From Hymenoscyphus infarciens (lineage: Eukaryota; Ascomycota; Leotiomycetes; Helotiales; Helotiaceae), in assembly GCA_001414345.1 (NCBI GenBank), contig LLCB01000320.1, positions 1-64,000 on the forward strand: a stretch of 64,000 nucleotides of DNA, written 5' to 3'. This document shows positions 13,569 to 26,656 of the stretch, piece after piece. The notes below the pieces were generated by a model that ran no database searches, was not told where the DNA came from, and saw only the letters and a program-made list of their open reading frames with translations. Numbering within the stretch: position 1 is the stretch's first letter; every line of letters begins with the position of its first letter. The position numbers and the translations under genes are program-made.

Positions 13569-15261
13569 TAGGTAGTTATTCTTCTTTAGGTTAATTATCT
13601 ATTTTATTAATATTAGGTAGATTAGAATAGTTAAGCTTAATATACCTAGGTTTCTTATAATTATAGTACTTTATACTAGTAAGAAGTTAGTCTATAAATA
13701 AAGTCTTTAATCTTTTACTAGTAAAAGAGGGCTTAAGAGTTTAAGAAGTTTTTTAAGAAGTAGAATAAAGTCTATATAAGAGTAGTAAAGGTTTTATTAA
13801 GGAACTAGATAAGGTTTAGTTAGTATTAGGCTTTTAGTATAATAAGCTTATTATAATAGGTTTTTTAGTACTTTTTATACTAGTTATATATAACTTAATA
13901 TTATAATACTATTCTTTATCTATAAATAATAAGTCTTTTACTATCTTATTAAAGTTAGTATTTTAGTATTTCTTACTATTAACTAATTAGGTTTAGAGCT
14001 AAAGTATAAGCTTATTCTATATATAGTAGAATTTATCTTACTCTAATACTTCTCTAAGTATTACTATACTTAAAAAACGACTTTTAAATTCTATAAAACT
14101 TTTTTTTATATAACTCTTCTATTTTATTTAAAAAGACTAAAAAGCGTTTTAAGTATCCTTCTTCTTATAACTAGTTAGATAGTAGGTATTAAGAAGTTTA
14201 ATTATTTCTTTATAATCTTTAAATACTATTTTATTTATATTAGACTTATATTAAAGCTTTAAGTAGTTTTAGGTAAGTTTTATTATTATCTTCTAAATAA
14301 GAGCTTTATAAGTTAAAGGTATCTAATAATAGTTAGTATTTATATAAAGTTAATTATATATTAATATTCTTTATTACTTATATATAAGTAAAATACTATT
14401 ATCTAAAAGTTTAATTTTTTCTATAATCTTACTTTTAATAGGTTAAAGGGCTTTTAAAGTACTTTTAAGTTATAGATATAAAGTAGGTTATTATAAGAAA
14501 GAAATATTAAAAGTAGAGTCTTATTTTTAATAATAGTTTAAAAAGATAGAAGAAGGTGTTTATATAAGTTAGATAGAACTTAGACTTTAGTTATTATTTA
14601 ATAGTTATTAACTAATTTACTATACTAAGTCTAATAATTAAGTAATCTAATTATCTTACTTTAAAATTCTCTATTCTTTTTCTTAATTCTTAGCTTTTAT
14701 AGCTTAGATTATACTCTATATCTTATTTATATTAGAGAAGTCTTATTAATCTCTCTAGCTTCTAAGTACTAGGCCTTTACTTTTATTATTCTTAAGCTTC
14801 TTACTATTCTTAGAAGTATAGTACTAAGTTAAGAACCTTTTAGTAAAAGCTTAACTTTATTTCTTAAAAGAGAGCTCTATACTTAGAAGTAGAGCTTAGA
14901 AGAGACTAGAGGTTACTCTAGATTCTAATATATTAAATATTAAATTAAAGAAAGAGAGAGAGTAAGATTAGAATTAGAAGCTTTCTAGATAACTATTATA
15001 AGTTAACTTATTTATTAAATCTAGGGTTATTAGAACTCTTAGGAATACTTAGCGTATTCTAATCTCTTAATATATACTAAAATATAATTTTTACTAGCTA
15101 TTTATATAGATATTAAACTCTAGTATTACTAGTTATCTAAGTAGTCTTTAATTACCTAGTTATATAAGAATATTATTATAATATTCTAAATTAAGAGTAG
15201 TAATAAGCTTAAAAGAGATATTATTAAGGCTATTACTAGTAAAGAAGAGTTATTATTTTTA
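13569..15261 (-). pseudogene. Degraded gag region of element B
   Basis: This is the gag part of element B, separated from its pol (408-5758) by element A. The minus strand shows the zinc-knuckle remnant near 13617-13670. The left boundary is the CTTTT duplication at 13564-13568. It has stops in every frame. Confidence 0.75.
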
Positions 15262-15737
15262 TATAATAGTACGAAATATATATAACTATAGTAGAGGTAT
15301 ATAAGAGTATATATAGTAGAATAATATATATAAATACTAGGTACTAATATAAAAGAAAATAATAACTGTCTCTCTTTTATACTAAATATAAACGTCTATA
15401 TATAAGAGATTAGAAGCTTCTAAGTTCTAATAATAATAATAACTAAGCCCTGTCTAATATAGCTAATACTAAATAATAAGAGCTAAAAAGCTAAATATAT
15501 AACCTCTAATTCTTTAGAAAGCTAAATATATAATATCTAAACCTTAATCTCTTCTATATATAAATGTCAGATATTAATACCTTCGATACTTCGCTTATAT
15601 AAGTATTAGTTATTCGTAATCTTAGCTCTAGAGGTATTAGAGGTATCGGCAGTGCTTAAGAGTATTAGTAGTTTCACGAATACTAATAATTCAGGATAGT
15701 ACTATTATATAATAATCTAGAATAGTATACTATTATA
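15262..15737 (-). repeat. 5' LTR of element B
   Basis: This is about 476 bp, starting TATAATAGTACG and ending TATTATA. It is the longest LTR in the window. Relative to the 3' LTR of B it has an extra 31 bp near 15500 that repeats adjoining LTR sequence. It also has about 38 bp near 15650 that are missing from element C. It abuts the hairpin repeat array directly. Confidence 0.85.
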
Positions 15738-16310
15738 ATAAGTAATTAATTAAGTATTTAAAAACATTAGTTTAAAGAAGACTTTTAGTCTATTCTATAC
15801 TAAAAGTAGATGGTTTTTAGTCTATTATAGACTAAAAGTAGGAAGTCTTTTGTCTATAATAGACGAAAGATATATAATTAAATAATTAAATAATTAAAAA
15901 GATTATATTAAAGAGGACTTTTAGTCTATTATATACTAAAGGTATATAAATAATAAATAATTAAGTAAAAGGATTATATTAAAGAGGACTTTTAGTCTAT
16001 AATATACTAAAAGTAGATGGTTTTTAGTATATAATAGACTAAAAGTATATAAATAAATAATTTATTAATTAATTAGAAAGAGTATATTAAAGACGACTTT
16101 TAGTCTATTATAGACTAAAAGTAGGTGGTTTTTAGTCTATAATAGACTAAAAGTATATAAATAAATAAATTAGTTAATTAGAAAGGTTATATAAAAGAGG
16201 ACCTTTAGTCTATTATAGACTAAAAGTAGGTGGTTTTTAGTCTATAATAGACTAAAAGTATATAAATAAATAATTAGTTAATTAGAAAGATTATATTAAA
16301 GAGAACTTTT
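15738..16310. repeat. Hairpin tandem repeat array, left part
   Basis: Imperfect tandem units of about 105-110 bp each hold one or more near-palindromes. These read TTTTAGTCTAT, one central base, then ATAGACTAAAA, and are separated by GTAGGTGG-like and ATAAATAAATAATTAGTTAATTAG spacers. The array continues at 24292, beyond element C, so the two parts were one array before C inserted at a CTTTT site within a unit. Confidence 0.88.
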
Positions 16311-16748
16311 TATAATAGCACGCTATTCTAGATTATTATATAATAGCTAGATTATTATTACTAATACCTCTAATACCTCTAGAGCTGAGATTACGAATAA
16401 CCGATACTTATATAAGCGAAGTACTAAAGGTATTAATATCTAACATTTATATATAGAAGGGATTAAGGTTTAGATATTATATATTTAGCTTTCTAAAGAA
16501 TTAGAGGTTATATATTTAGCTTTTTAGCTCTTATTATTTAGTATTAGCTATATTAAGTAAGGCTTAGTTATTATTATTATTAGAACTTAGAAGCTTTTAA
16601 ACTCTTATATATAGACGTTTATATTTAGTATAAAAGAGAGACAGTTATAGTTTTCTTTTATATTAATACTTAGTATCTATATATATTATTCTACTATATA
16701 TACTTCTATATGCCTCTACTATAGTTATATATATTTCGTACTATTATA
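16311..16748 (+). repeat. 5' LTR of element C
   Basis: This is 438 bp, from TATAATAGCACG to CGTACTATTATA. It is the reverse complement of the B-type LTR. It keeps the 31-bp insertion seen in the 5' LTR of B but lacks about 38 bp near the other end. Confidence 0.87.
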
Positions 16749-18470
16749 TAAAAATAATAACTCTTCTTTGCTAGTAATAGCCTTAATAATATCTCCTTCG
16801 AGCTTATTACTACTCTTTGTTTAGAAGTCGATTTACACTCGATTTAGAATATTATAATAACATTCTTATATAGCTAAGTAATTAGAGACTACCTAGATAG
16901 CTAGTAATAGTAGAGTTTATTATCTATATAAATAGCTAGTAAAAATCGTGTTTTAGTATATGTTAAGAGATTAGAATACGCTAAGTATTTCCTAAGAGTC
17001 TTAATAACCCTAGATTTTAGTAAATAAGTTAACTTATAATAGTTATTTAGAAGGCTTTTAAATCTAATCCTATCCTCTCCCTTCTTCTAATTTAATATTT
17101 AGTATATTAGAATCTAAAGTAACCTCTAGTCTCTTTTAAGCTCTACTCTTAAGTATAGAGTAACCTCTTAAGAAATAAAGTTAAGCCTCTACTAAAAGGT
17201 CTCTAACTTAGTACTATACTTTTAAGAATAGTAAGAAGCCTAAGAATAATAAAAGTAAAGGCTTAGTACTTAGAAGCTAGAGAGATTAATAAGACTTCTC
17301 TAATATAAACGAGATATAAGGTATAATCTAAGCTATAAAGGCTAAGGATTAAGAAAAAGAATAGAGAATTTTAGAATAAGATAATTAGATTACCTAATTA
17401 TTAGACCTAGTATAGTAAATTAGTTAATAACTTTTAAATAACAACTAAAGTCTAAGTCTTATCTAACCTATATAAACACCTCCTTCTACCTCTTTAAACT
17501 ATTATTATAAGTAAGATCTTACTCTTAATATTCCTTCCTTATAATAACCTACTCTATATCTATAACTTAAAAGTACTCTAAAAGCCTTTTAATCTATTAA
17601 AAGTAAGATTATAGAAAAAAATAAACTTTTAAATAATAGCGTTTTACTTATATATAAGTAATAGAGAATATTAATATAATATTAACTCTATATAAATACT
17701 AACTATTATTAGATACTTTTAACTTATAAAGCTCTTATTTAAGAGATAATAACAAAACTCGCCTAAAACTACTTAGAGCTCTAATATAAGTCTAATATAA
17801 GTAAGATAGTATTTAAAGACTATAAAGAGATAATTAAGTTTCTTAATACTTACTATTTAATAAGTTATAAGAAGGAGAATACCTAGAACGCCTTTTAGTC
17901 TCTTTAAATAGAATAGAAAGGTTATATAAGAGAAAGTTTTATAGAATTTAAAAGTCGCTTTTTAAGTATAGTAATACTTAGAGAAGTATCTAAGTAAGAT
18001 AAGTTCTACTATATATAAGATAAGCTTACGTCTTAGCTCTAAACCTAATTAGTTAATAGTAAGAGATACTAGAATACTAACTTTAATAAGATAATAAGAG
18101 ACCTATTATTTATAAATAAGAAATAGTATTATAATACTAAGTTATATATAACTAGTATAATAAGTACTAAAAAACCTATTATAATAAGCTTATTATACTA
18201 AAAGCCTAATACTAACTAAACCTTATCTAGTTCTTTAATAAAACCCTTACTACTCTTATATAGACTTTATACTACTTCTTAAAAACCTTCTTAATCTCTT
18301 AAACTCCCTTTTACTAGTAAAAGATTAAAAACTTTGTCTATAGACTAACTCCTTACTAATATAAAGTATTATAATTATAGGAAACCTAAGTATATTAAGC
18401 CTAATTATCCTAATCTACCTAGTATTAATAAGATAGAGGAGGACGATTAACCTAAGAAAGAATAACTACT
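16749..18470 (+). pseudogene. Degraded gag of element C
   Basis: The plus strand shows capsid-like sequence near 17880-18010, with aromatic and charged residues of the type seen in fungal Gypsy Gag. A CCHC zinc-knuckle remnant lies near 18366-18420, with its four metal ligands decayed to Tyr codons. Many in-frame stops are present. The position corresponding to the element A insertion site in B is near 18475, just after this knuckle. Confidence 0.72.
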
Positions 18471-21400
18471 TAAAAAGTACTCTAACTCTAACCTAAGTTA
18501 AGAGGAAAATAAAAAAGTCTAGATAAAAATACTTTCTTAAGCTTATATAAATATAATCTAGCTAGACTTAACCTTTCTAAGCTTATAAGAGGAAAATAGT
18601 TTCTTATAAATACTACTCTTAGTATATAAGAATATAATATTAAAATATAAGCTTTAGTAGATATAAAAGTAAATAAGTACCTATTTCTAAATTAACTCCT
18701 AGCTCTATAATTATTAAAAGTAATAGGTTTAAAAATCTAGAAACTACCTTATTTAGTATCTATTTATAGATATAATAATAGTACTAAAAGCTAGATAAAT
18801 TAGTTTATATAACTATATCTAAATATAAATAAACGTTATATTTATAACTACTTTTTTATTATTTTAAACCTTAGATAATAAGACTTAATTATTAGTAATA
18901 AGTAGTTAAACTATTTTAAAGTTCTTCTTAATCTTTTAAAAAACTAGATTACTTAGCTAACTAAATACTCTCTAACTCTCTACTATAGTAAGGAAATTTT
19001 ACTTTCTCTTTCTAGCTAGAACTAGAAACCTTTTTTAAATTACTAGTTAAATATAAACTAAAGGGAATATACTATCTAGTAATAAGAAAGATATAAAAAG
19101 AATAGACTTATATATATAGCTAAGTTATTACTTTTATCTATAATAATACCTCTTAAAATTTTAATATTTAACTTTAGTCTAAAGCTTTTATAAACTACTA
19201 ATATAGCCTTAAAAGGCTAGACCTTATACTCTTTTATCTATAAGATAAGTATAAACATAATATATTATAATATAAAATAGCCTAATTTAGAATTTTATAT
19301 AATAAGCCTCTATAAGCTAAATCGAGTTATTAATAAGAGATTAGCCTCTCTTTAAGATAATAATAAGATAAGAGCTCTAATATAGGCCTAACTCTTAAGA
19401 TATTACTTATTCTATAAAAATATATTCTTAAAAGTAGCTTCTAATAAGCTTCCTTCTTACTATAAATATAATTATAAGATTACTTTAAATAAGCTACTTT
19501 CTAACTCTTTTTTACCTCTATATTAATAGTTAATTATAGAGCTTAAAGCTATAAAAGAGTATCTTATAAAGAACTTAGATAAGAGGTTTATTATTAATAG
19601 TAATAGCTTTTTTACCTCTCTTATACTCTTTATTAAAAAGGCTAATAATAATAAGTTATAGTTCTATATTAATTATAGAAAGCTAAATACTTTAACTTAA
19701 AATAATCTCTATCTAATCTCTTATATTAATAAGCTCTTTTCTAAGATAAGAATAGCTAAAATCTTTACTAAATTAGATATTAGATAAGCTTTCTATTATA
19801 TTTAAATAGACTTTAACTTAAAAGAGATAACTATATTTAAAACTAAGTATAGTATATATAAATATAAGGTTTTCTCTTTTAAACTCTATAATAGCTTTAT
19901 TACTTATTAATATTATATAAATAATATTTTAATTAATTATTTAAATAACTTCTATATTACTTATTTAAATAATATTTTAATTTATTTAAATACTATTAAA
20001 GAATATAAGAAATAAGTTAAGAAGGTTCTAAGTTAACTCTAAGAAGTAAGACTTTAAGTAAATATTAAGAAAAGTAAATTTAGTATTATTAGAGTTAAAT
20101 ACTTAAGATTTATCTTAACTATAAAAGAACTTAAAGTTAACTTTAAAAAAGTAAAGCTTTTATAAAACTAAGTCTAATCTAATACTATAATAAGTATAAA
20201 GTCTTATCTAAGGTTTATAAGATTCTATAAATAATTTATTAAAGGTTATATTAAAATTACTAAACCTCTAACTATAATAATATACTCTATAAAGCTATTT
20301 CTATAAACACTTAAATATAAAGAAGCCTTTAAAGTACTAAGAGCCTAGCTACTTACTATATAAACCTTATACTACTTTAATCTTAATTATAATATAAAGG
20401 TAGAAATAGACTTCTTAGAAAGAGTAATAATAAGTATATTCTTATAATAATATAATAGCCTTTAATACTCTATTAGGTTTTACTTATATATCTTAGTTAG
20501 CTATAAATTAAACTAAGAGATCTATAATAAAGAGCTATCTACTATTATAGAAGCTTTTAAGAAATAGTACTTTAAACTTATATTATATTAAAAGCGTATT
20601 AATATATATTTAGATTATAGATTATTAGAATACTTTATAATAACTAAGCTACTTATAGCTAAGTAAGTCTAATAGATAGAGTTTCTATTAGACTTTAACT
20701 TCTAGATCTAATTCACGTTTAAGAAGAGTAATTAAAAAGTAGATATATTAACTTAATATAAGTAAGACTTAAAAACCTATAATTAAGCTAAAGTAGATAG
20801 TTACTTATATACTCTTTTAGTATCTAATTATTTAAACCTCTAAATTAATATTAAACTTACTTAGACCTTTTTATAAGAATAGTCTACCTTTCTTAATATA
20901 ATTTAGTTAGACGTTATTTTAAAAATAAGTTTAGATATAATTTAGAAGTTAAAAGAAGATTACTTATACTTCTTTTAAAAAGAACGTTATAAACTTCTAA
21001 ATAGATACTACCTCTTATTAGATAATTTACTACTCTTTAAAGATTAACTTTATATTTAAAAGAATACTAAACTCTATATAAAACTAATCTAAGAAGTCTA
21101 TAACTAAGTATTTAGTACTTATCTAAGTATAAAAAAGATATACTAGTTATTAATATAATACTACTATTAAGCTAGAATGTTTTTAAACTATAAGAGGTAT
21201 ATAGGGAATTATTAAGTCTATAAATACTCCTATTCTTAATAAACTAAGTAATAAGGCTTTCTTTACTCTTTACTTATACTTAACTATTCTATATAATATT
21301 TATATATAGACTTTAAATTATTCCTAAAAAATAAATATAGATTTAATACTATATTAGTATTTATTAACTAGCTTAGAAAGGATTTAGTATTAATACTTTA

Positions 21401-22445
21401 TTACTTAACTATAGATATTAAAAGACTAGTTAAACTTTTTATTTAATAAATTTACTATTTTAGCTACTACTTTAAATTAATTATATTTAATTAAAGATCT
21501 TAATTTATATTATTATTTTAAATTAAATTTTATTAAATAATTAGTATTAAGCTTAAGCTTAATACTACTTATTATAAATAGATAGATAAATAGATAGAGA
21601 TAATAAACTAATATATTAATTAAAGACTAAGACTCTTTATAACCTATTATTAAGATAACTAGAGTAAATTAATCTCTCTAATAAATAGAGTATAAATAAT
21701 ACTTCTATACTTATCTATTAATATAACCTTTTATTAGCTTAAGTTTAAACTTAACCTAAAGACTTTATAAGACTAGAATATACTAAAGACTTCTATTCTA
21801 TAGAAATAACTTAACTATAATAAGATAGTAAAAGTAGCTTAATATATATACTCTACTTAAAAGATAGCTAAAGATAATATAAGTAAGGCTTAGAAAAAGA
21901 TAGAGAATAGTATAAACTAATACTAAAAAGCTATTAACTAGGACGTTAGAAATAAAGTCTACTTATCTACTAAGAATCTTAAGATAAATTATTCTAGTTA
22001 AAAGCTTACTAAATAGTAGATAAGACCTTTTAAAATATTAAAAAGTATAAGATACTTCTATAGACTAAAACTTTTTAAAAACTTATTAATTTATAATATT
22101 TTTACTCTTAATATACTTTTAAAGAATCTAAACACTCTCTTACTAAAATAAGAGGCTCTAGAGCCTCTACTAGATATTATTAAAAGTATATAAAAATAGA
22201 AGATATAAGAAATACTTAGTAATAGACTTTTTAAAAAATAGTTATAGTATTAAGTTAAATAAATTAGATATGATTTAGATCCTATCTAGTATTTTATAAA
22301 TAATTTTTAGAGTTTACTATATTATTTAAAAGACTTTTATACTAAATATCTAGAAGAGCTAAGACTACTCTAACACCTCTCTAAATAGCTTAATATATAA
22401 GAATTAGATAAGAATTAAGTAAAAGAGTTAATTTATAAAACTCTA
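18471..22445 (+). pseudogene. Degraded pol of element C (PR-RT-RH-IN-chromodomain)
   Basis: In order: an aspartyl-protease box near 18651-18670; the RT core from about 19660 to 20000, including the decayed YLDD loop; integrase zinc-binding and core regions about 21000-21500; and a chromodomain about 22195-22440, recognisable by its Y-L-V-K-W-like strand. Stops occur throughout, nearly all explainable by C-to-T or G-to-A change at CpA/TpG. No function is possible. Confidence 0.78.
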
Positions 22446-22579
22446 TTAATACTCTCTAATTCTAGTTACTCTTAATAAGAAACTTATAATAAAAACCTAA
22501 GATAAAACACTAACTAGTAGGAATATTTAAAATTAATAAAGTAAAGAACTAAGACTAAGTTACTACTAAAACAGGGCCT

Positions 22580-23130
22580 ACTAACTCTTTCTAGGCTATA
22601 GCCTCTTCTTCCTTCGACTTATTATCCTCCTCTCTACTCTTCTAAGCGTAAGAAGCCTAAATCGGCTCTTCCTTTATCTCCTTCTTATAAGCACGCTTCT
22701 TACCTTAACGACCTCTTATAACCGGCTTTAGAGAGGACGTCTATAAACTCTTTAGATAGGCTTTAAAGAGGACCTAAACCTAGGTTTAGATAGAGGTCCT
22801 ACTCTTTATAGTATAGTATAAGAACTATTAAATATTAGTAACTAAAACCCCTCTAATAAGTAAGAGATACTTATAGTAACCTTAGTATAAAGCGCTTAAG
22901 TCTTTTCTAAGAGAGCGAACTATATCTCTAAACTATTCTTTAGTACCTTTATACTAGTAACGACTAATACCTTATCTAAGGCCTTAATAGCCTTCTTAAC
23001 CTCTCCCTTCTCCTTCTTACTTATAAGCTTACTAAACTCCTTTCTAATATACTATAGTAACTATCTAAGTTAAAATAGATTTAATATATATTTAGGATTA
23101 AACTTACTAAGATATATATAGTATTCTACT
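22580..23130 (-). pseudogene. Antisense reading-frame remnant in the 3' region of element C
   Basis: This lies between the end of the chromodomain and the 3' LTR, on the strand opposite to gag-pol. A Lys/Arg-rich frame of about 150 codons is interrupted mainly by TAG, and its residues match the frames at the same place in elements A and B. The region is less AT-biased than the rest of the element. The product is not recognised. The opposite strand also shows partly open frames, so coding on the minus strand is a hypothesis. Confidence 0.38.
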
Positions 23131-23853
23131 CTATATAGTACTTATACTTCTTTAACTTTAGCTTCTTAAAAGTATATATATAATCTTTATTCTAAGATTT
23201 TATTTAAAGGTACTAAATATAGTAGACTTAGTAAGTAGCTAGAAGCGTATTAGAAGGATATAGAAGAGGTATTTTACTATATTAGATTAGCTTTAAATTA
23301 GGTCTAATTAAGAAGAGAAGAACTTACTTTTATATATATATATATAATATATATATATATTCTAGGAGATAAGTTAGTATATAAGAATATATCTAATTAG
23401 AAGGTATTCTTACTATTTATATTATTTAGATAAAAAGAAAAGAAGAAGAGAAGTTAGAATTAAGGAAAAGTTGCTTACTAATATACTACTTATAATAATA
23501 GCTGTTACTTTATAATTATTATTTATTACTTAATAATTACTATTATAATATATAATAATAATAAGAATATAATAACTCTATAGTAGTATACTGCTTTCTA
23601 TCTACTAGCTAATTATTAGCTTCTCTTCTGTTTATATCCTATTATTATATAGTATATAGTAGTAAATAAAGAGCGATTAGCTCTTAAATAATAATACTAC
23701 TAGCTACTAACCCTACCTCGACTACTAGACACTATAATAGTAAGATAAAGTTATATTCTTTATAATAAAAAGATAAATAATACTCTAATTAACCTAATAC
23801 TATACTAATCGATAACTAAAGACTTAGGACGAGTCTTTTTAAAGGAGAGAGGA

Positions 23854-24291
23854 TATAATAGTATACTATTCTAGATTATTATATAATAGCTGGATTATTA
23901 TTACTGATACCTCTAATATCTCTAGAGCTGAGATTACGAATGACTGATACTTATATAAGCGAAGTGTCGAAGGTATTAATATCTAATATTTATATATAGA
24001 AGGGATTAAGGTTCAGATGTTATATATTTAGCTTTCTAAAGGATTAGAGGTTATATATTTAGCTTTTTAGCTCTTATTATTTAGTATTAGCTATATTAGG
24101 CAGAGCTCGGTTATTATTATTATTAGAACTTAGAAGCTTCTAAACTCTTATATATAAACGTTTATGTTTAGTATAGAAGAGAGACAGTTATTGTTTTCTT
24201 CTATATTAGTACCTAGTATCTATATACGTTATTCTACTATATATACTCCTATATACCTCTACTATAGTTGTGTGTATTTCGTGCCGTTATA
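23854..24291 (+). repeat. 3' LTR of element C
   Basis: This is 438 bp, identical in length to its 5' partner. It is preceded by the purine-rich tract AAAGGAGAGAGGA and ends GTGCCGTTATA, where TTATA is decayed TTACA. The CTTTT duplication follows. Confidence 0.88.
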
Positions 24292-26540
24292 CTTTTAGTC
24301 TATTATATACTAAAAGTAGGTGGTTTCTAGTCTATTATAGACTAAAAGTATATAAATTAATAATTAGTTAATTAAAAAGATTATATAAAAGAGAACTTTT
24401 AGTCTATTATAGACTAGAAGTAGATGGTTTCTAGTCTATTTTATACTAAAAGTAGATGGTTTTTAGTCTATAATAGACTAAAAGTATATAAATAAATAAT
24501 TTATTAATTAATTAGAAAGAGTATATAAAAGAGGACTTTTAGTCTATTATATAGTAAAAGTAGGTGATTTTTAGTCTATAATAGACTAAAAGCATATAAA
24601 TAAATAAATTAGTTAATTAGAAAGGTTATATAAAAGAGGACTTTTAGTCTATTATATAGTAAAAGTAGGTGGTTTTTAGTCTATAATAGACTAAAAGCAT
24701 ATAAATAAATAAATTAGTTAATTAGAAAGGTTATATAAAAGAGGACTTTTAGTCTATTATAGACTAAAAGTAGGTGGTTTTTAGTCTATAATAGACTAAA
24801 AGTATATAAATAAATAATTAGTTAATTAAAAAGATTATATAAAAGAGAACTTTTAGTCTATTATAGACTAAAAGTAGATGGTTTCTAGTCTATAATAGAC
24901 TAAAAGTAAGTGGTTTTTAGTCTATAATAGACTAAAAGTAGGTGGTTTTTAGTCTATAATAGACTAAAAGTATATAAATAAATAATTAGTTAATTAGAAA
25001 GATTATATTAAAGAGGACTTTTAGTCTATTATAGACTAAAAGTAGATGGTTTCTAGTATATAATAGACTAAAAGTAAGTGGTTTTTAGTCTATAATAGAC
25101 TAAAAGTATATAAATAAATAATTAGTTAATTAGAAAGGTTATCTTAAAGAGGACCTTTAGTCTATTATAGACTAAAAGTAGGTGGTTTTTAGTTTATAAT
25201 AGACTAAAAGTATATAAATAAATAATTTATTAATTAATTAGAAAGAGTATATAAAAGAGGACTTTTAGTCTATTATATAGTAAAAGTAGGTGGTTTTTAG
25301 TCTATAATAGACTAAAGCATATAAATAAATAAATTAGTTAATTAGAAAGGTTATATAAAAGAGGACTTTTAGTCTATTATATACTAAAAGTAGATAGTTT
25401 CTAGTATATAATAGACTAAAAGTATATAAATAAATAATTAATTTATTAGAAAGGTTATATAAAAGAGAACTTTTAGTCTATTATATACTAAAAACAGGTG
25501 GTTTTTAGTCTATAATAGACAAAAAGCATATAAATAAATAATTAGTTATTTAGAAAGGTTATATAAAAGAGGACGTTTAATCTATTATAGACTAAAAGTA
25601 GATGGTTTCTAGTCTATAATAGACTAAAAGTAAGTGGTTTTTAGTCTATAATAGACTAAAAGTATGAAAATAAATAATTAGTTAATTAGAAAGGTTATAT
25701 AAAAGAGGACTTTTAGTCTATTATAGACTAAAAGTAGGTGGTTTTTAGTCTATTATATACTAAAAGTAGGTGGTTTTTAGTCTATAATAGACTAAAAGTA
25801 TATAAATAAATAATTAGTTAATTAGAAAGATTATATAAAAGAAGACTTTTAATCTATTATAGACTAAAAGTAGATAGTTTCTAGTCTATAATAGACTAAA
25901 GGTAAGTGGTTTTTAGTCTATAATAGACTAAAAGTAATTGGTTTTTAGTCTATAATAGACTAAAAGCATATAAATAAATAATTAGTTAATTAGAAAGGTT
26001 ATATAAAAGAGGACCTTTACTCTATTATAGACTAAAGGTAGATGGTTTCTAGTCTATAATAGACTAAAAGTAGATAGTTTCTAGTATATAATAGACTAAA
26101 AGTAGATAGTTTTTAGTTTATAATAGACTAAAAGTATATAATTAAATAATTAGTTAATTAGAAAGGTTATATAAAAGAGGAGTTTTAGTCTATTATAGAC
26201 TAAAAGTAGGTGGTTTTTAGTCTATAATAGACTAAAAGTATATAAATAAATAATTAGTTAATTAGAAAGATTATATTAAAGAGAACTTTTAGTCTATTAT
26301 ATACTAAAAGTAGGTGGTTTCTAGTCTATTATAGACTAAAAGTATATAAATTAATAATTAGTTAATTAAAAAGATTATATTAAAGACAATTTTAAGTCTA
26401 TAAAAGACTAAAAATATATAAATAAATAATTAATTTATACAAAAGAGTATACTAAAGAAGACTTTTAGTCTATTAAATACTAAAAGTAGATGGTTTTTAG
26501 TTTATTATATACTAAAAGTACGTATTATAGGTTTTTAGTC
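24292..26540. repeat. Hairpin tandem repeat array, right part
   Basis: This is about 2.2 kb of the same units as 15738-16310. Units differ in how many palindromic modules they carry between spacers (one to four), and module centres alternate between TATTATA and TATAATA. No reading frames are present. The array fades out at about 26540. Confidence 0.88.
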
Positions 26541-26656
26541 TTTTTAGTTACGTTTCTTTTAATGCCGTCAAAGGCCGATTATACACGTGACCCCCTGCGC
26601 GCTGACAAAGCTTCAAAGGCGACGTGGTTATACCGACGTTAGACGAGTTATATAGC
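26541..26656. other. Short spacer with normal base composition
   Basis: About 115 bp with CpA, CpG and GC-rich words that the surrounding RIP-decayed DNA lacks. Its last 11 bases (26646-26656) are the left copy of the putative target duplication of the next element. I see no gene in it. Confidence 0.5.

Larger units (their letters stand above)
16311..24291 (+). mobile_element. Complete Ty3/Gypsy chromodomain LTR retrotransposon (element C)
   Basis: This is a plus-strand element of 7981 bp with 438-bp LTRs at both ends and a CTTTT duplication on each side (16306-16310 and 24292-24296). The order is 5' LTR, gag with zinc-knuckle remnant, protease (LVDTGA-like box near 18651-18670), RT (catalytic loop about 19954-19995), RNase H, integrase, chromodomain (about 22195-22440), a 1.4-kb 3' region, polypurine tract (about 23841-23853), 3' LTR. 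RT before integrase places it in Ty3/Gypsy, and the C-terminal chromodomain places it with chromoviruses. All frames are destroyed by RIP-type changes. Confidence 0.9.

Noticed and set aside
15738..26540. CRISPR-like regular repeats
   Set aside because: The units are eukaryotic AT-rich satellite with palindromic modules and near-identical spacers; there are no unique spacers and no cas genes.
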